Below are positions 1 through 8,045 of a stretch of 35,340 nucleotides of DNA, one piece after another (positions within the stretch are counted from its first letter, which is position 1; every line of letters begins with the position of its first letter). Source of the stretch: an uncultured Bacteroidia bacterium. Its GTDB lineage: Bacteria; Bacteroidota; Bacteroidia; Bacteroidales; F082. Below the pieces are notes generated by a model. That model saw only the letters and a list, made by a program, of their open reading frames with translations. It was not told the origin of the DNA and did no database searches. The stretch covers positions 1 through 35,340 of the forward strand of contig CAJVWU010000043.1 of the NCBI GenBank assembly GCA_913009755.1. The letters are read 5' to 3'. The position numbers were made by a program, and so were the translations under genes.

Positions 1-48
1 TTATCACCGTTAGTTTATTTAACAGCACTAAAATAGGTGATGAGATTT

Positions 49-95
49 ACCGGTCAAATACTGTGTAAAGAACTTTTGCACAGTTATTTGCCGGT
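49..95. repeat. Long near-perfect inverted repeat at left edge
   Basis: Two arms of about 21-22 bases (from 50 and ending at 94) pair around a central AA, with CCGG at both outer ends and only small indels and one mismatch between arms. It would form a stable hairpin in RNA or a cruciform. Only four T follow the right arm, so it is at best a weak terminator. No gene can be assigned to 1-186. Confidence 0.6.
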
Positions 96-186
96 TTTGT
101 TAATAACTATCTTGCGGATTTAAGGGTTATACAAATGTAAGCAAGTTATCATTCTGGTGGAGCAGCCCTTTCTCTTGTTTTCAGCG

Positions 187-1798
187 TTGCAACACCCTAA
201 AATCGTTTTTGGATAATTTGGTAGAGCTCCTGCTGTTGGTCATCCATTTTCAGAAGCCTGTTTTTGATAAGTTTTGAATCGGGAAGTTGGTATGTTACCT
301 GGTAAACATTGTGGGTTATCTCTGCTGCTTTTTTTTAATGACAACGGGGATTTTTCCAGATAAAGCACCCTTTCCAATTCTTTGTAAACGGCATAAGCCG
401 CAAAACTGATACAAATGTGTGCCTCAATCCTTTTTCTGAGATGGTGGTATATGGGGCGTATCCTTAAATCGGTCTTGGACATCCGAAATGCTTTTTCAAT
501 ATGCCACAGGTTTTGGTAATTCTCTATTACCTGTTTGCCGCCTAACTGCGTGTTGGTAACATACCCTTTAAGGCCATCCCATTGTTTGTCCCTGTCAAAT
601 TTGTCGTAGTCTATTTCTACGGATACTTCACCCTCTAATTTCAGGTATTTGTTGTATCCCCTGTTGTTGATGTTTGATTTGGTGAGTTTGCCTGTCCTTA
701 TCCTCTTTTCCAGGCGTTTTAACCCCCGTTGCCGGTTATAAGCATCCTTTGCCGCCCTTTTTCCGGAATAGCTTACAATAAGTCGTTTGCCTCCCGGTTT
801 TTCAATACTGATTGTGGTCCCGTCAGCGTATTGTTGTGCCAGGATTTTGGACTTTATATCTTCTGGTTCGTTTTTTATCCTGGCGCCCAAAATGTATTCG
901 TAACCTTTTTCTTCCAGCGCTGCAATGTTTGCTTTGGACAACAGTCCCGAATCGGCAATAATAACTGGTTTGTCCAAGTTGAACTTCTTGCTAATTTTTT
1001 CAATAAAAGGAATTAATGTGTGCCCCTCGTATGTATTGCCTTCATAAATATCGTAGCCAATGGCATAACCGCCTAAGGCTACCAGTAGCCCTAAAAATAT
1101 TTGTGGGTTTTGGTGCTTCCCATCTTTTGAAAACCCTGTCTTGCGCAAATCATCTTCATCACTGGCCTCAAAATAAAGGGTGGTCATATCGTAAAACACT
1201 ACACTTATTTTCCCTTGAAGCACCCGCTTTGTGTGCTCAAAGGCTATTTGTTCAACTTGTGGCTTTAGCTTGCTGTTCAGCTTGTCCAGAAAACGGTAAA
1301 TGGCATCTATATCCAATGATATGCCTTGGTACCGGTATAAATATTCTGCCGTTTTTAACTTGCTCAGTGGATAAGCCAGGCGGGCTATCACCAAATGGCG
1401 GAACATCTCTTCTCGGACCTGGTTAAAACCGATATGGTCGAAAATCCTGCCAAAGATAAGTTCGGGCCCTACGGTACGTATGCTTGAGTTTTGCAATGTC
1501 TCAAAAACTTGTTCGACAAGTTTGTCGCTCTTACTTTCAAATAAGGCAAGTTGGTTCTTTTCTTCTATGTTTTTGATCTCTTGACGGGCCAGTTGTTTTA
1601 GGATTTCAATTTCCTGCAACATAGTGGCAGAACCCATTGTCTTTACCACTTTATATCGCCCTTTTACTTTGCTAATAATCTGAATACTAATACTTCCAGA
1701 ACGATTCTTCAGTTCTCTAATAAACATAAGCCATGGTTTGCAACACCCAAAGATAAAAAATTAGTATTGATTATCAATATGTTAAGTGGGTGTTGCAA
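187..1798 (-). mobile_element. IS1634-like insertion sequence
   Basis: A transposase gene is bracketed by matching 11-base inverted ends: TTGCAACACCC at 187-197 and its reverse complement at 1788-1798. The conserved reading frame of the transposase would stop at 197-199, touching the left end, which supports these as the true limits. A third copy of the 11-mer sits inside the right end at 1738-1748, in the same orientation as the left end. I see no convincing target-site duplication, so exact ends are uncertain. Inside length is about 1.6 kb, normal for a single-gene IS of this family. Confidence 0.75.
240..1727 (-). CDS. IS1634-family (IS4-like) DDE transposase, C-terminal frameshift
   Basis: The 495-residue product has the layout of IS1634-family transposases: an N terminus MFIRELKNRSG, then a DDE catalytic core. 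Visible catalytic candidates are D180 in VVFYDMTT, D259 in VIIADSGL and E411 in YQNLWHIEKAFRMSK. After K466 the frame runs into a non-conserved tail and stops at 240. One base fewer in the A8 run (T8 on the plus strand near 329-336) restores a family-like tail (AAEITHNVYQVTYQLPDSK and on) that ends at a TAG at 197-199, giving about 509 residues. The catalytic core is intact, so the protein may still work, or this copy is decaying or carries a homopolymer sequencing error. The start ATG at 1725-1727 fits the family N terminus. Confidence 0.85.
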   Translation of the reverse strand: MFIRELKNRSGSISIQIISKVKGRYKVVKTMGSATMLQEIEILKQLARQEIKNIEEKNQLALFESKSDKLVEQVFETLQNSSIRTVGPELIFGRIFDHIGFNQVREEMFRHLVIARLAYPLSKLKTAEYLYRYQGISLDIDAIYRFLDKLNSKLKPQVEQIAFEHTKRVLQGKISVVFYDMTTLYFEASDEDDLRKTGFSKDGKHQNPQIFLGLLVALGGYAIGYDIYEGNTYEGHTLIPFIEKISKKFNLDKPVIIADSGLLSKANIAALEEKGYEYILGARIKNEPEDIKSKILAQQYADGTTISIEKPGGKRLIVSYSGKRAAKDAYNRQRGLKRLEKRIRTGKLTKSNINNRGYNKYLKLEGEVSVEIDYDKFDRDKQWDGLKGYVTNTQLGGKQVIENYQNLWHIEKAFRMSKTDLRIRPIYHHLRKRIEAHICISFAAYAVYKELERVLYLEKSPLSLKKSSRDNPQCLPGNIPTSRFKTYQKQASENG

Positions 1799-1799
1799 A
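1737..1799 (-). promoter_or_regulatory. Foldback hairpin upstream of transposase start
   Basis: The inner copy of the IS end (1737-1749) and the right end itself (1787-1799) are perfect 13-bp inverted repeats with a 37-nt loop. The loop contains another palindrome, ATTGAT-T-ATCAAT at 1766-1778. Transcription entering from outside the IS would make this hairpin 9 nt before the transposase ATG. Similar foldback inhibition of read-through transcripts is known from IS10 and IS50; its action here is inferred. Confidence 0.5.
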
Positions 1800-1822
1800 A
1801 AAGTGCGGAAAACAGGAGAAGA

Positions 1823-1849
1823 GCATGACGGATATTAATCCCGTCATGC
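1823..1849 (-). terminator. Hairpin terminator of the T9SS protein gene
   Basis: Perfect 9-bp arms GCATGACGG (1823-1831) and CCGTCATGC (1841-1849) lie just downstream of the minus-strand gene that ends at 1867. On the minus strand a pyrimidine-rich stretch and then a T6 run (near the IS end) follow, rather than an immediate U-tract. It is therefore a plausible but not classical intrinsic terminator. The IS end at 1798 lies just beyond it. Confidence 0.5.
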
Positions 1850-1866
1850 CCCTGATGGCTTCCTGT

Positions 1867-4176
1867 TTAATTATTTAAAACAATTTTTTTACTGACTGTT
1901 TGGTCTTGAAACGAAAGACTGACCAGGTATAAGCCTGATTTTAACTTCTTCCCGTTTTCCCCGGTTACATTCCATTTCATGGTATGTGACCCTTTATTTT
2001 GTTGCCTGATTGAAAAAGATTTAACCATTTTCCCCATACTGTTAAAAATCACAATTTTTACCGTTCCTTCCCTTTCGGTAATGTATTCTATTGTTACCGC
2101 ACCTGAAGCAGGGTTTGGAAAAATGTTCAGGGTTAAATCCGCCAGACTGTTCTGCTCTTTTTTATTGCTGTTTCCAAAAGAAATAATGAAAATGTCGCGA
2201 TCTTCCCCCGTTTTGATCACCCGTTTTTCTTTTATCTTGTTATCGGGGTTCAGTACATAATAGTCACTTATCCGGTAATTGTTTGTTGATTTTGACACAT
2301 AGTGTTCTTCAAAAACAACACTGTCGCCGGGCTGTTGACTAAGGTAGGCTTTAAGAACAACTACTGAATCCTGTTCCACCACGCTGCAGGCCCCCACACA
2401 GGTATCGTTAACAAAAGCGCCGATTTCCTGCGGGTTATCCGTGGTAGTATCCAGTTCCATAACGAAAGTGGAATAAGAAGCTTTTTCATCAAAAGAATAA
2501 TAAACCACATCGGGCCTGTTAAAGGTGCTGGGCGGGTTGCCTGCAAAGTTCCACTGGAAATTGCTGATATCCCTGTCGGGTTTTACGATGATCATATCGC
2601 CGAACTTAATATTGGGCGTGTTGTCGCAAATCCAGGTTCCGGGTGGATAATCGTTGGTTGATTTTGAGTTACAATCTTCCGATATGGGATAATGGTAACG
2701 GTAGCAAACAAAATCCTGGGCCATGATGTGGTAAATATCGGGTTCGATGTCGGCCAGTGCGTCAAACACATTTTGTTCTTCATAAAGGAAATAGCCGATC
2801 CAGTTGTCTTCATGACAATAAAGGTCCATTTTGGTAAAAGGGTCCTGCACCGTACCTTTCATATAAAAAAAATCCGGCAAACCTTGTGGGGGATTGCTCT
2901 GATGAATCTCAAGTTTATAGCCCCTGGCACTGTGAACATTTTCCATGAGGTTATCAGAATATTGCCATTGTGGATTGCTTGCGTCCCATGTAGCGTAAAC
3001 AAGGCCATTCGGATAAGGGGGTCCGGATTCTGCATTAATTTTATTAAAGGCCAATTGCAGATGGTTATATCCATTCGTAATATTTTCCTGTGCGAACACG
3101 GTGCTTGTGGGTGTTAGCTGTGGTGATGTGGTACGTAAGTGCCTTGGTACCGAAAGCCAGGTATAGGGATAACGCAGAGCGATTTGATAGAAAGTGCTTA
3201 ACTGGAATGTGTTGATACATGAATGTCCGCCACCGCCATAGTAAAGCCTGTGCGTTTTGTCATCAATATCAAGTATATAGTAGTTGGATGTTCCTGAAGA
3301 ATTATATCTGTTTGGAAAACAAAAAAGTTTGTTAAGGTTGTTTTCTTCATTATAAACATAAAGCATATTTCCTGCTTTATTTTCCTGATTATACGAACCA
3401 ATAGTTGTTTTGGTAACTGTAGTTTCACTAATAATGTCATCAGGGTCATAAGTATATCTGACAAAACGCTTATTAATGCTCAGATAAAATTCATTTTCGT
3501 ATTTGTTTATTTCCAAACCCCTTATGTTTTCCGGTGGATCAACAAATGCTATGTCGCCTACCGAGCTATAGTCAGATGTCCGGTAAACAAACAACTCGTT
3601 TGTAGCGGAAGAACTCACAACAAAATATATTCGGTTCAACCGTTCATCATATTTAATAAAGTAATTATAATATTCATTATTGCCACAAACTAGTAGAGTC
3701 GGAATAACAACCTGCCAGGAATCATTGGTGGTGTTAATTGCAATAACAGATGCATCCTCTAAAATACAATATAACAACCCGTTTTTCGGGTTATAAGCAA
3801 AATGATTATAATTTAAATATTGCGTGTTCTCAATAGTGGGATAATACTGGCTGAAACCGGAAACCGGGATTCTTGCCAATTTCTCATTAGTCGAAGCATC
3901 AATAACGATAATATTCCTTTTGCCGTACACATATATCTTATTAACGCCCCCCACATAATAAATATCTGTTGGAATAGCTCCGCTTGAGTCATCCGGAAGC
4001 CAGATATTTTGAACTGCATTTGAATTTTCTATGGCTGTAGTTGCTAATGAATCCCCCGAGTTGTATTGATCAATAAAATAGGAATCACCAATGTTGTTCA
4101 GGATTGTAGTACTGTCCTGGGCAAAGGTCAACTGACAGGTTGCGATTGTAAATAAAAGTAAAAATAGCTTTTTCAT
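1867..4176 (-). CDS. Secreted beta-propeller-like protein with type IX secretion C-terminal domain
   Basis: This 769-residue protein starts with a clear signal peptide (MKKLFLLLFTIATCQLTFAQ, cleavage about residue 19). Residues of roughly 50-330 read as repeated beta strands resembling YVTN/WD-type propeller blades (for example NKIYVYGKRNIIVIDAS). The middle has no family I can name. It carries several Cys, including a stretch around EIGAFVNDTCVGACSVVEQD that I have seen in other Bacteroidota secreted proteins. The last ~85 residues are a type A T9SS sorting domain: LNIFPNPASGAVTIEY, then LKSGLYLVSLSFQDQTVSKKIVLNN. Such proteins are exported by Sec, cross the outer membrane by the type IX system, and are anchored or released at the surface. 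Substrate and role are unknown. It is divergent from the glycosyltransferase at 4672. Confidence 0.8.
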   Translation of the reverse strand: MKKLFLLLFTIATCQLTFAQDSTTILNNIGDSYFIDQYNSGDSLATTAIENSNAVQNIWLPDDSSGAIPTDIYYVGGVNKIYVYGKRNIIVIDASTNEKLARIPVSGFSQYYPTIENTQYLNYNHFAYNPKNGLLYCILEDASVIAINTTNDSWQVVIPTLLVCGNNEYYNYFIKYDERLNRIYFVVSSSATNELFVYRTSDYSSVGDIAFVDPPENIRGLEINKYENEFYLSINKRFVRYTYDPDDIISETTVTKTTIGSYNQENKAGNMLYVYNEENNLNKLFCFPNRYNSSGTSNYYILDIDDKTHRLYYGGGGHSCINTFQLSTFYQIALRYPYTWLSVPRHLRTTSPQLTPTSTVFAQENITNGYNHLQLAFNKINAESGPPYPNGLVYATWDASNPQWQYSDNLMENVHSARGYKLEIHQSNPPQGLPDFFYMKGTVQDPFTKMDLYCHEDNWIGYFLYEEQNVFDALADIEPDIYHIMAQDFVCYRYHYPISEDCNSKSTNDYPPGTWICDNTPNIKFGDMIIVKPDRDISNFQWNFAGNPPSTFNRPDVVYYSFDEKASYSTFVMELDTTTDNPQEIGAFVNDTCVGACSVVEQDSVVVLKAYLSQQPGDSVVFEEHYVSKSTNNYRISDYYVLNPDNKIKEKRVIKTGEDRDIFIISFGNSNKKEQNSLADLTLNIFPNPASGAVTIEYITEREGTVKIVIFNSMGKMVKSFSIRQQNKGSHTMKWNVTGENGKKLKSGLYLVSLSFQDQTVSKKIVLNN

Positions 4177-4671
4177 AATTCAATAAATTTAAGGTTAATA
4201 TTTAAAAGTAATAATTAGAAAAGATTATTATTAAACACTAACCTTAAGGTGGGTGACTGCCATTAACCAAAAGCTTTTGACAAAGATGATCAAAAAAGTT
4301 ATCGGTTTGTTTATTTCTGACAAGTTTCTTTCTCTCTCTCTACGGGGATAGGCGTTTTCAGGGATGTCATCACATATTCATCCATTTTATATAAGCGTAA
4401 ACCATATATCATCGTCAGGGTAATTCAGGCTGAGTTAAGGTTGTTTTAAAGATGGTTTAAAAATAAACAGATAGTTTACTCATAACAAGATGGGTGAATG
4501 ATAAGTTTATACCTATGCGAAAGTGTAGGTTATTCCCGTCCCGGATTTTAAAAAAATTGTATATCAACGGACAAGATCAATTAGAATAGTAACAAACCGT
4601 AACCTTTGATAGTTCATGCCAACGATTATAGTTCATGGCCGGGCTTCTATTTTTTTACTTTTGCTTTCCCG
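4177..4671. other. Divergent intergenic region (495 bases)
   Basis: No gene is supported here. It holds a 9-bp inverted repeat TTAAGGTTA/TAACCTTAA (4189-4197 and 4239-4247), close upstream of the minus-strand secreted-protein gene. It also holds a CT-repeat tract near 4329-4341 and an 8-bp hairpin with a GAAA tetraloop at 4511-4530 (ACCTATGC-GAAA-GTGTAGGT, with two wobble pairs). A Bacteroidota-type -7 box lies at its right end. I found no convincing promoter for the minus-strand gene. Confidence 0.5.
4656..4663 (+). promoter_or_regulatory. Putative -7 box (TACTTTTG) before glycosyltransferase
   Basis: TACTTTTG fits the Bacteroidota -7 consensus TAnnTTTG. A -33 TTG is not clear at the right spacing. 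The box ends 8 nt before the ATG at 4672, so the transcript would have a very short leader. It also argues against the upstream TTG start at 4606, which lies before the box. Confidence 0.45.
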
Positions 4672-6624
4672 ATGGATATAAACAAAACAAACCGGATACT
4701 TTGTTCCTTACTCATTCTGGTCATGGTTGTGGCTGCCCTGTTGCGTTTTTGGGATTATAAGCACCTGCCTTTCATGTGGGACGAACTCAGCGCCATGAGC
4801 CGCACGGTTTATGGTAATTTTCATGATTTGATAAAATACGGTGTGCAGGTGGATGCCCATCCGGCCGGTGTGCAGGTGTTTTTATATTACTGGATCCAAT
4901 GGTTCGGTGAGGCGGAGTGGATCATAAAGCTACCCTTTGTCCTGGCCGGGCTTGCCTCGGTGTGGCTGACTTATACAGTTGCCAAATTATGGTTTAACTC
5001 CACCGCCGGCATTCTGACTGCTGCTTATGTAGCCAGCCTTCAGTTGTTTGTATTGTACAGCCAGATTGCCCGCCCTTATGCCAGCGGCCTTTTCCTGACC
5101 CTGGTGATGGTGTATTTCTGGAGCCGGTATTTTTTAAAGGGATATAAAATCACCGATCTGGTTTTGTTTGTCCTGTTTGCCGCCATGTCAAGTTACAACC
5201 ATCATTTCAGTTTGTTGTTTGCTGCCATTGTGGGGTTCTCGGGGTTGTGGTTTGTAAAAAAAGAAAAGAGAACAGCATACCTGCTGGCCGGGATAGCCAT
5301 ATTCGTACTTTATATACCGCATCTGCCCATATTTTTCAGCCAGTTGCAACTGGGCGGAATAGGGGGGTGGCTGGCCAAACCTTCACCGTGGTTTTTGTTT
5401 CAGTTTATGGATTGGCTGATGCATTTTTCCTTCTGGACAACCGGTGTACTGGTGTTGGTTTTTTTCTTTTTGTTTTTTGCTTCCAAAAGAAATCCCGCTG
5501 CTGCCGGAACAAAAAAAATCCGCCTGTTCATGTTGATTTGGTTTTTATTGCCCGTCATTATCGGGTTTGCCTATTCGGTAATTATTGCTCCGGTACTCCA
5601 ATATTCCCTGCTGATATTCACGACCCCTTATCTGTTTATGTTATTGTTTTCATACATCGGCAGGCCCAAACCGCAATATGTGGCCATTGCCGTTGCGCTC
5701 ATCCTTGTTGTCAATACACTGACACTTGTCATTAAAAGGGAACATTATAAGGTGCTTTACAAACAGCCCTTTGAGCATATTGTAAAAAGCGCCCTGGCAC
5801 TAAACGACAAATATCCCGGTGATGTTTTAATGGTGGATGACTATATACCTTATTATAATGAATACTATTTCAGGAAATTTCACCGGAAAGTCCCTCATGT
5901 TACCCTGAGGAACAAAGGTTTGAGTACGTTACAGTTCGATTCGGTGATGGGCAGTGTTAAGCAACACCGGGTGATCACCTGCGGACTGGATATAGATTAT
6001 TTTCAACTCGTAAAAAAGCATTTCCCTTATTTAACGGGATATGACAGGGGATTTACTTTTGAACAATACACGTATTCAAATAAGGCCAGTGATTCGTTGA
6101 AAGCCATCAAACCGGTTGAAGTGGCGTTTACCGATTTTAAAACAGTCAAAGGTCCCTGTCGGTTTAAGGCAAGCCATGTTTTAACTGATACTGCCGGGCG
6201 TTTTGCTTATTATCATCAGTGGCCCGATGAAAAATACGGCCCTTCCATCAAATTTCCCGTTAGCGATTTTACGGGTAACATTTATAAATTTTTTGATGTT
6301 TCGGTACGCATAAAACCCCTGACGGATTCTTGTTCGGCATTGCTGGTTGTTCAGGTTGACAAAAACGGCAAAAGGGTTTCGTGGAAAGGGGTGGATTTTA
6401 ACAGCTTTGGCCTGGTACCGGGAAAATGGCAGGATGTGTATGCTACCGTCAATCTGCAGGATGCGCTGAAAAACAAAATGAATATTAAAGGTGTAGATTT
6501 TAAAGCATTTATCTGGAACCCCGGCCATGGAGATTTCCTCATTTCAGATATCAAAATAGAAATGAGGGAAGGGAACCCTTACCGCTATGCACTGTTTTAT
6601 AATTTTGATGATAAGGCAGATTGA
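4672..6624 (+). CDS. Membrane glycosyltransferase of the ArnT/PMT (GT-C) type
   Basis: The 650-residue product has many hydrophobic segments in its first ~400 residues, beginning at about 8-26. The first external loop carries D37-E38 in FMWDELSAMSRT, the metal/lipid-donor acidic pair typical of GT-C enzymes, followed by DAHP at 61-64. These enzymes move a sugar from a lipid-phosphate carrier onto an acceptor at the outer face of the inner membrane. The ~250-residue soluble C-terminal part has beta-sandwich-like stretches (for example residues ~500-640) that could bind carbohydrate. I chose ATG 4672 because the N terminus then leads directly into the first membrane helix. A TTG at 4606 in frame would add 22 residues without support. 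Acceptor and donor cannot be told from sequence. Confidence 0.75.
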   Translation: MDINKTNRILCSLLILVMVVAALLRFWDYKHLPFMWDELSAMSRTVYGNFHDLIKYGVQVDAHPAGVQVFLYYWIQWFGEAEWIIKLPFVLAGLASVWLTYTVAKLWFNSTAGILTAAYVASLQLFVLYSQIARPYASGLFLTLVMVYFWSRYFLKGYKITDLVLFVLFAAMSSYNHHFSLLFAAIVGFSGLWFVKKEKRTAYLLAGIAIFVLYIPHLPIFFSQLQLGGIGGWLAKPSPWFLFQFMDWLMHFSFWTTGVLVLVFFFLFFASKRNPAAAGTKKIRLFMLIWFLLPVIIGFAYSVIIAPVLQYSLLIFTTPYLFMLLFSYIGRPKPQYVAIAVALILVVNTLTLVIKREHYKVLYKQPFEHIVKSALALNDKYPGDVLMVDDYIPYYNEYYFRKFHRKVPHVTLRNKGLSTLQFDSVMGSVKQHRVITCGLDIDYFQLVKKHFPYLTGYDRGFTFEQYTYSNKASDSLKAIKPVEVAFTDFKTVKGPCRFKASHVLTDTAGRFAYYHQWPDEKYGPSIKFPVSDFTGNIYKFFDVSVRIKPLTDSCSALLVVQVDKNGKRVSWKGVDFNSFGLVPGKWQDVYATVNLQDALKNKMNIKGVDFKAFIWNPGHGDFLISDIKIEMREGNPYRYALFYNFDDKAD

Positions 6625-6675
6625 TTGACACTTATTACATCTGGTTGTGAAATCGTTACTGCCAAAAGTAAACGG

Positions 6676-6803
6676 CTGTCATATCGAAATGCGACGAAGG
6701 AGCGTGAGATATCCCCCGGAAAAGACCCCTGTGCCGGGGGTATTTCTCCTCTCTGCGTTCGTCGAAATGACAGGGTGATGCCGGGGGGATTTCTCACTGC
6801 CTT
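6676..6803. repeat. REP-like palindromic repeat with an extra half copy
   Basis: A long imperfect palindrome runs from CTGTCAT at 6676 to ATGACAG ending at 6773. Its nested matches include CGACGAA/TTCGTCG, GAGATA/TATTTCTC and CCCCCG/CGGGGG around a GC-rich centre. A further arm-like unit, CCGGGGGGATTTCTCACTGC, follows at 6781-6800. The pattern resembles interspersed repeats with TGTCATTTCGA...GAGAAATCTCC arms found in many Bacteroidota genomes. It lies between two transcription units; an open frame crossing it is not a gene. Confidence 0.7.
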
Positions 6804-6860
6804 CCCACATACTTGCCCATATGGTTCGAAATGGCACGTAAAATATTTTCATTTTTCAAC

Positions 6861-6890
6861 TTGGTTTTCAGAAAAATGTTTTTACCTTTG
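6861..6890 (+). promoter_or_regulatory. Distal promoter of the ribosomal protein operon
   Basis: TTG at 6861-6863, a 19-base spacer and TACCTTTG at 6883-6890 match the Bacteroidota -33/-7 consensus. The bases from the -7 box on (TACCTTTGCAGCCCGTTTT) match the rRNA promoter at 26914 in 18 of 19 positions. A transcript would have a leader of about 245 nt before rpsL, containing a small hairpin AACTG-CTGAAA-CAGTT. Confidence 0.7.
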
Positions 6891-7093
6891 CAGCCCGTTT
6901 TGGCAGGGTAGTATTAAAACTGCTGAAACAGTTGTAGTTAAGGGGACCTGACAAGGTAAAACGATATAGGTTCTTGCATGATTCCGGTCAGTTTTCAGGG
7001 GTTATGTTGTTTAAAAACAAAAGAATATATCCTGCCTGCAATCAGTTTCCTTCAAATTTACAACCCGGGTTAAAGTTCATAGTGAATAATTTA
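6891..7093 (+). other. Leader region between the two operon promoters
   Basis: No coding region or tRNA is supported. Small hairpins can be drawn, but no known riboswitch or ribosomal-protein leader structure was recognised. Confidence 0.3.
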
Positions 7094-7101
7094 TACTTTT
7101 G
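7094..7101 (+). promoter_or_regulatory. Proximal -7 box (TACTTTTG) before rpsL
   Basis: TACTTTTG fits TAnnTTTG and is followed by a GC-rich GCGCC start region, common for strong Bacteroidota promoters. The -33 region has no clear TTG. The leader would be about 35-40 nt. Confidence 0.55.
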
Positions 7102-7102
7102 C

Positions 7103-7121
7103 GCCTCAAAAATTTGGAGGC
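7103..7121 (+). promoter_or_regulatory. Small leader hairpin holding GGAGG upstream of rpsL
   Basis: GCCTC (7103-7107) and GAGGC (7117-7121) pair around a 9-nt loop. The 3' arm contains GGAGG, an SD core, but it ends 23 nt before the rpsL ATG, too far for normal use. Confidence 0.4.
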
Positions 7122-7143
7122 TGTAGAACAAAATAAAATTAAT

Positions 7144-7518
7144 ATGCCGACGATACAACAGTTAGTAAGAAAAGGACGCAAGAAGCTGGTTGACAAAAGC
7201 AAATCACCGGCCCTTGATGCCTGCCCGCAGCGCCGTGGTGTTTGTGTGAGGGTTTATACCACCACACCCAAGAAACCGAACTCAGCCATGCGTAAAGTGG
7301 CCAGGGTAAGGCTGACCAACCACAAAGAGGTGAATGCTTACATTCCCGGTGAAGGGCACAACCTTCAGGAACACTCCATCGTGATGATCCGTGGCGGACG
7401 TGTGAAAGACCTTCCCGGTGTAAGATATCATATCATCCGGGGTGCTTTGGATACTTCAGGTGTTGAAGGCCGTACACAGCGCAGGTCAAAATACGGAACT
7501 AAACGTCCCAAAAAATAA
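7144..7518 (+). CDS. rpsL: 30S ribosomal protein S12
   Basis: S12 lines the decoding centre of the small subunit and takes part in tRNA selection. The 124-residue protein starts [15 protein letters not shown] and carries the conserved [17 protein letters not shown] loop, where streptomycin-resistance changes occur in other bacteria, and the [18 protein letters not shown] segment near the site methylthiolated in some species. ATG 7144 gives the normal S12 N terminus; a frame open from 7099 overlaps the promoter box and is not used. It is the first gene of the run, 31 nt before rpsG. Confidence 0.97.
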   Translation: MPTIQQLVRKGRKKLVDKSKSPALDACPQRRGVCVRVYTTTPKKPNSAMRKVARVRLTNHKEVNAYIPGEGHNLQEHSIVMIRGGRVKDLPGVRYHIIRGALDTSGVEGRTQRRSKYGTKRPKK

Positions 7519-7549
7519 ACGAATTTGAACAGTATAAGTTTTAAATAAA

Positions 7550-8017
7550 ATGAGAAAAGCCAGACCGAAAAAACGTATCATTCTTCCCGATCCGAAATTC
7601 AATGATGTTTTGGTGACCAAATTCGTGAACAACGTCATGCTGAACGGAAAGAAAAGTACAGCATTTAGTATTTTTTACGAAGCCATGGAGATCGTTGCCC
7701 AGCGCACAAGCGAAAACCCTATTGAAGTTTGGAAGAAAGCGCTTGCCAATGTAACCCCTGCCGTGGAAGTAAGAAGCCGGCGTATCGGTGGTGCCACATT
7801 CCAGATTCCTGCTGAAATCCCGGCAGTACGGAAACAGTCAATCGGCATGAAAAACCTCATTGGTTTTTCGCGAAAACGCCATGAAAAAACCATGGGGCAG
7901 AAACTGGCAGGCGAAGTGCTGGCAGCTTACAAAGAAGAAGGCGCTGCTTTCAAGAAAAAAGAAGATACACACAGAATGGCAGAGGCCAACAAGGCTTTCT
8001 CCCATTTCAGGTTTTAA
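7550..8017 (+). CDS. rpsG: 30S ribosomal protein S7
   Basis: S7 binds the 3' major domain of 16S rRNA, starts head assembly and lies at the E site. The 155-residue product [35 protein letters not shown] is full length and ends in the usual mobile C-terminal region ([15 protein letters not shown]). In E. coli S7 represses the str operon by binding its mRNA; no such site was identified here. The start has only A-rich sequence upstream and no SD, as for most genes in this run. Confidence 0.97.
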   Translation: MRKARPKKRIILPDPKFNDVLVTKFVNNVMLNGKKSTAFSIFYEAMEIVAQRTSENPIEVWKKALANVTPAVEVRSRRIGGATFQIPAEIPAVRKQSIGMKNLIGFSRKRHEKTMGQKLAGEVLAAYKEEGAAFKKKEDTHRMAEANKAFSHFRF

Positions 8018-8045
8018 ATAATAATATATAGGCATAGCATTATTA

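Noticed and set aside
329-336. Programmed -1 frameshifting at the A8 run of the transposase
   Set aside because: The -1 frame stops after four codons, and only a one-base loss (or +1 shift) reaches the conserved tail.
6625-6951. Open frame of 108 codons downstream of the glycosyltransferase
   Set aside because: It crosses a palindromic repeat and the operon promoter, has no family resemblance and starts directly after a stop codon.
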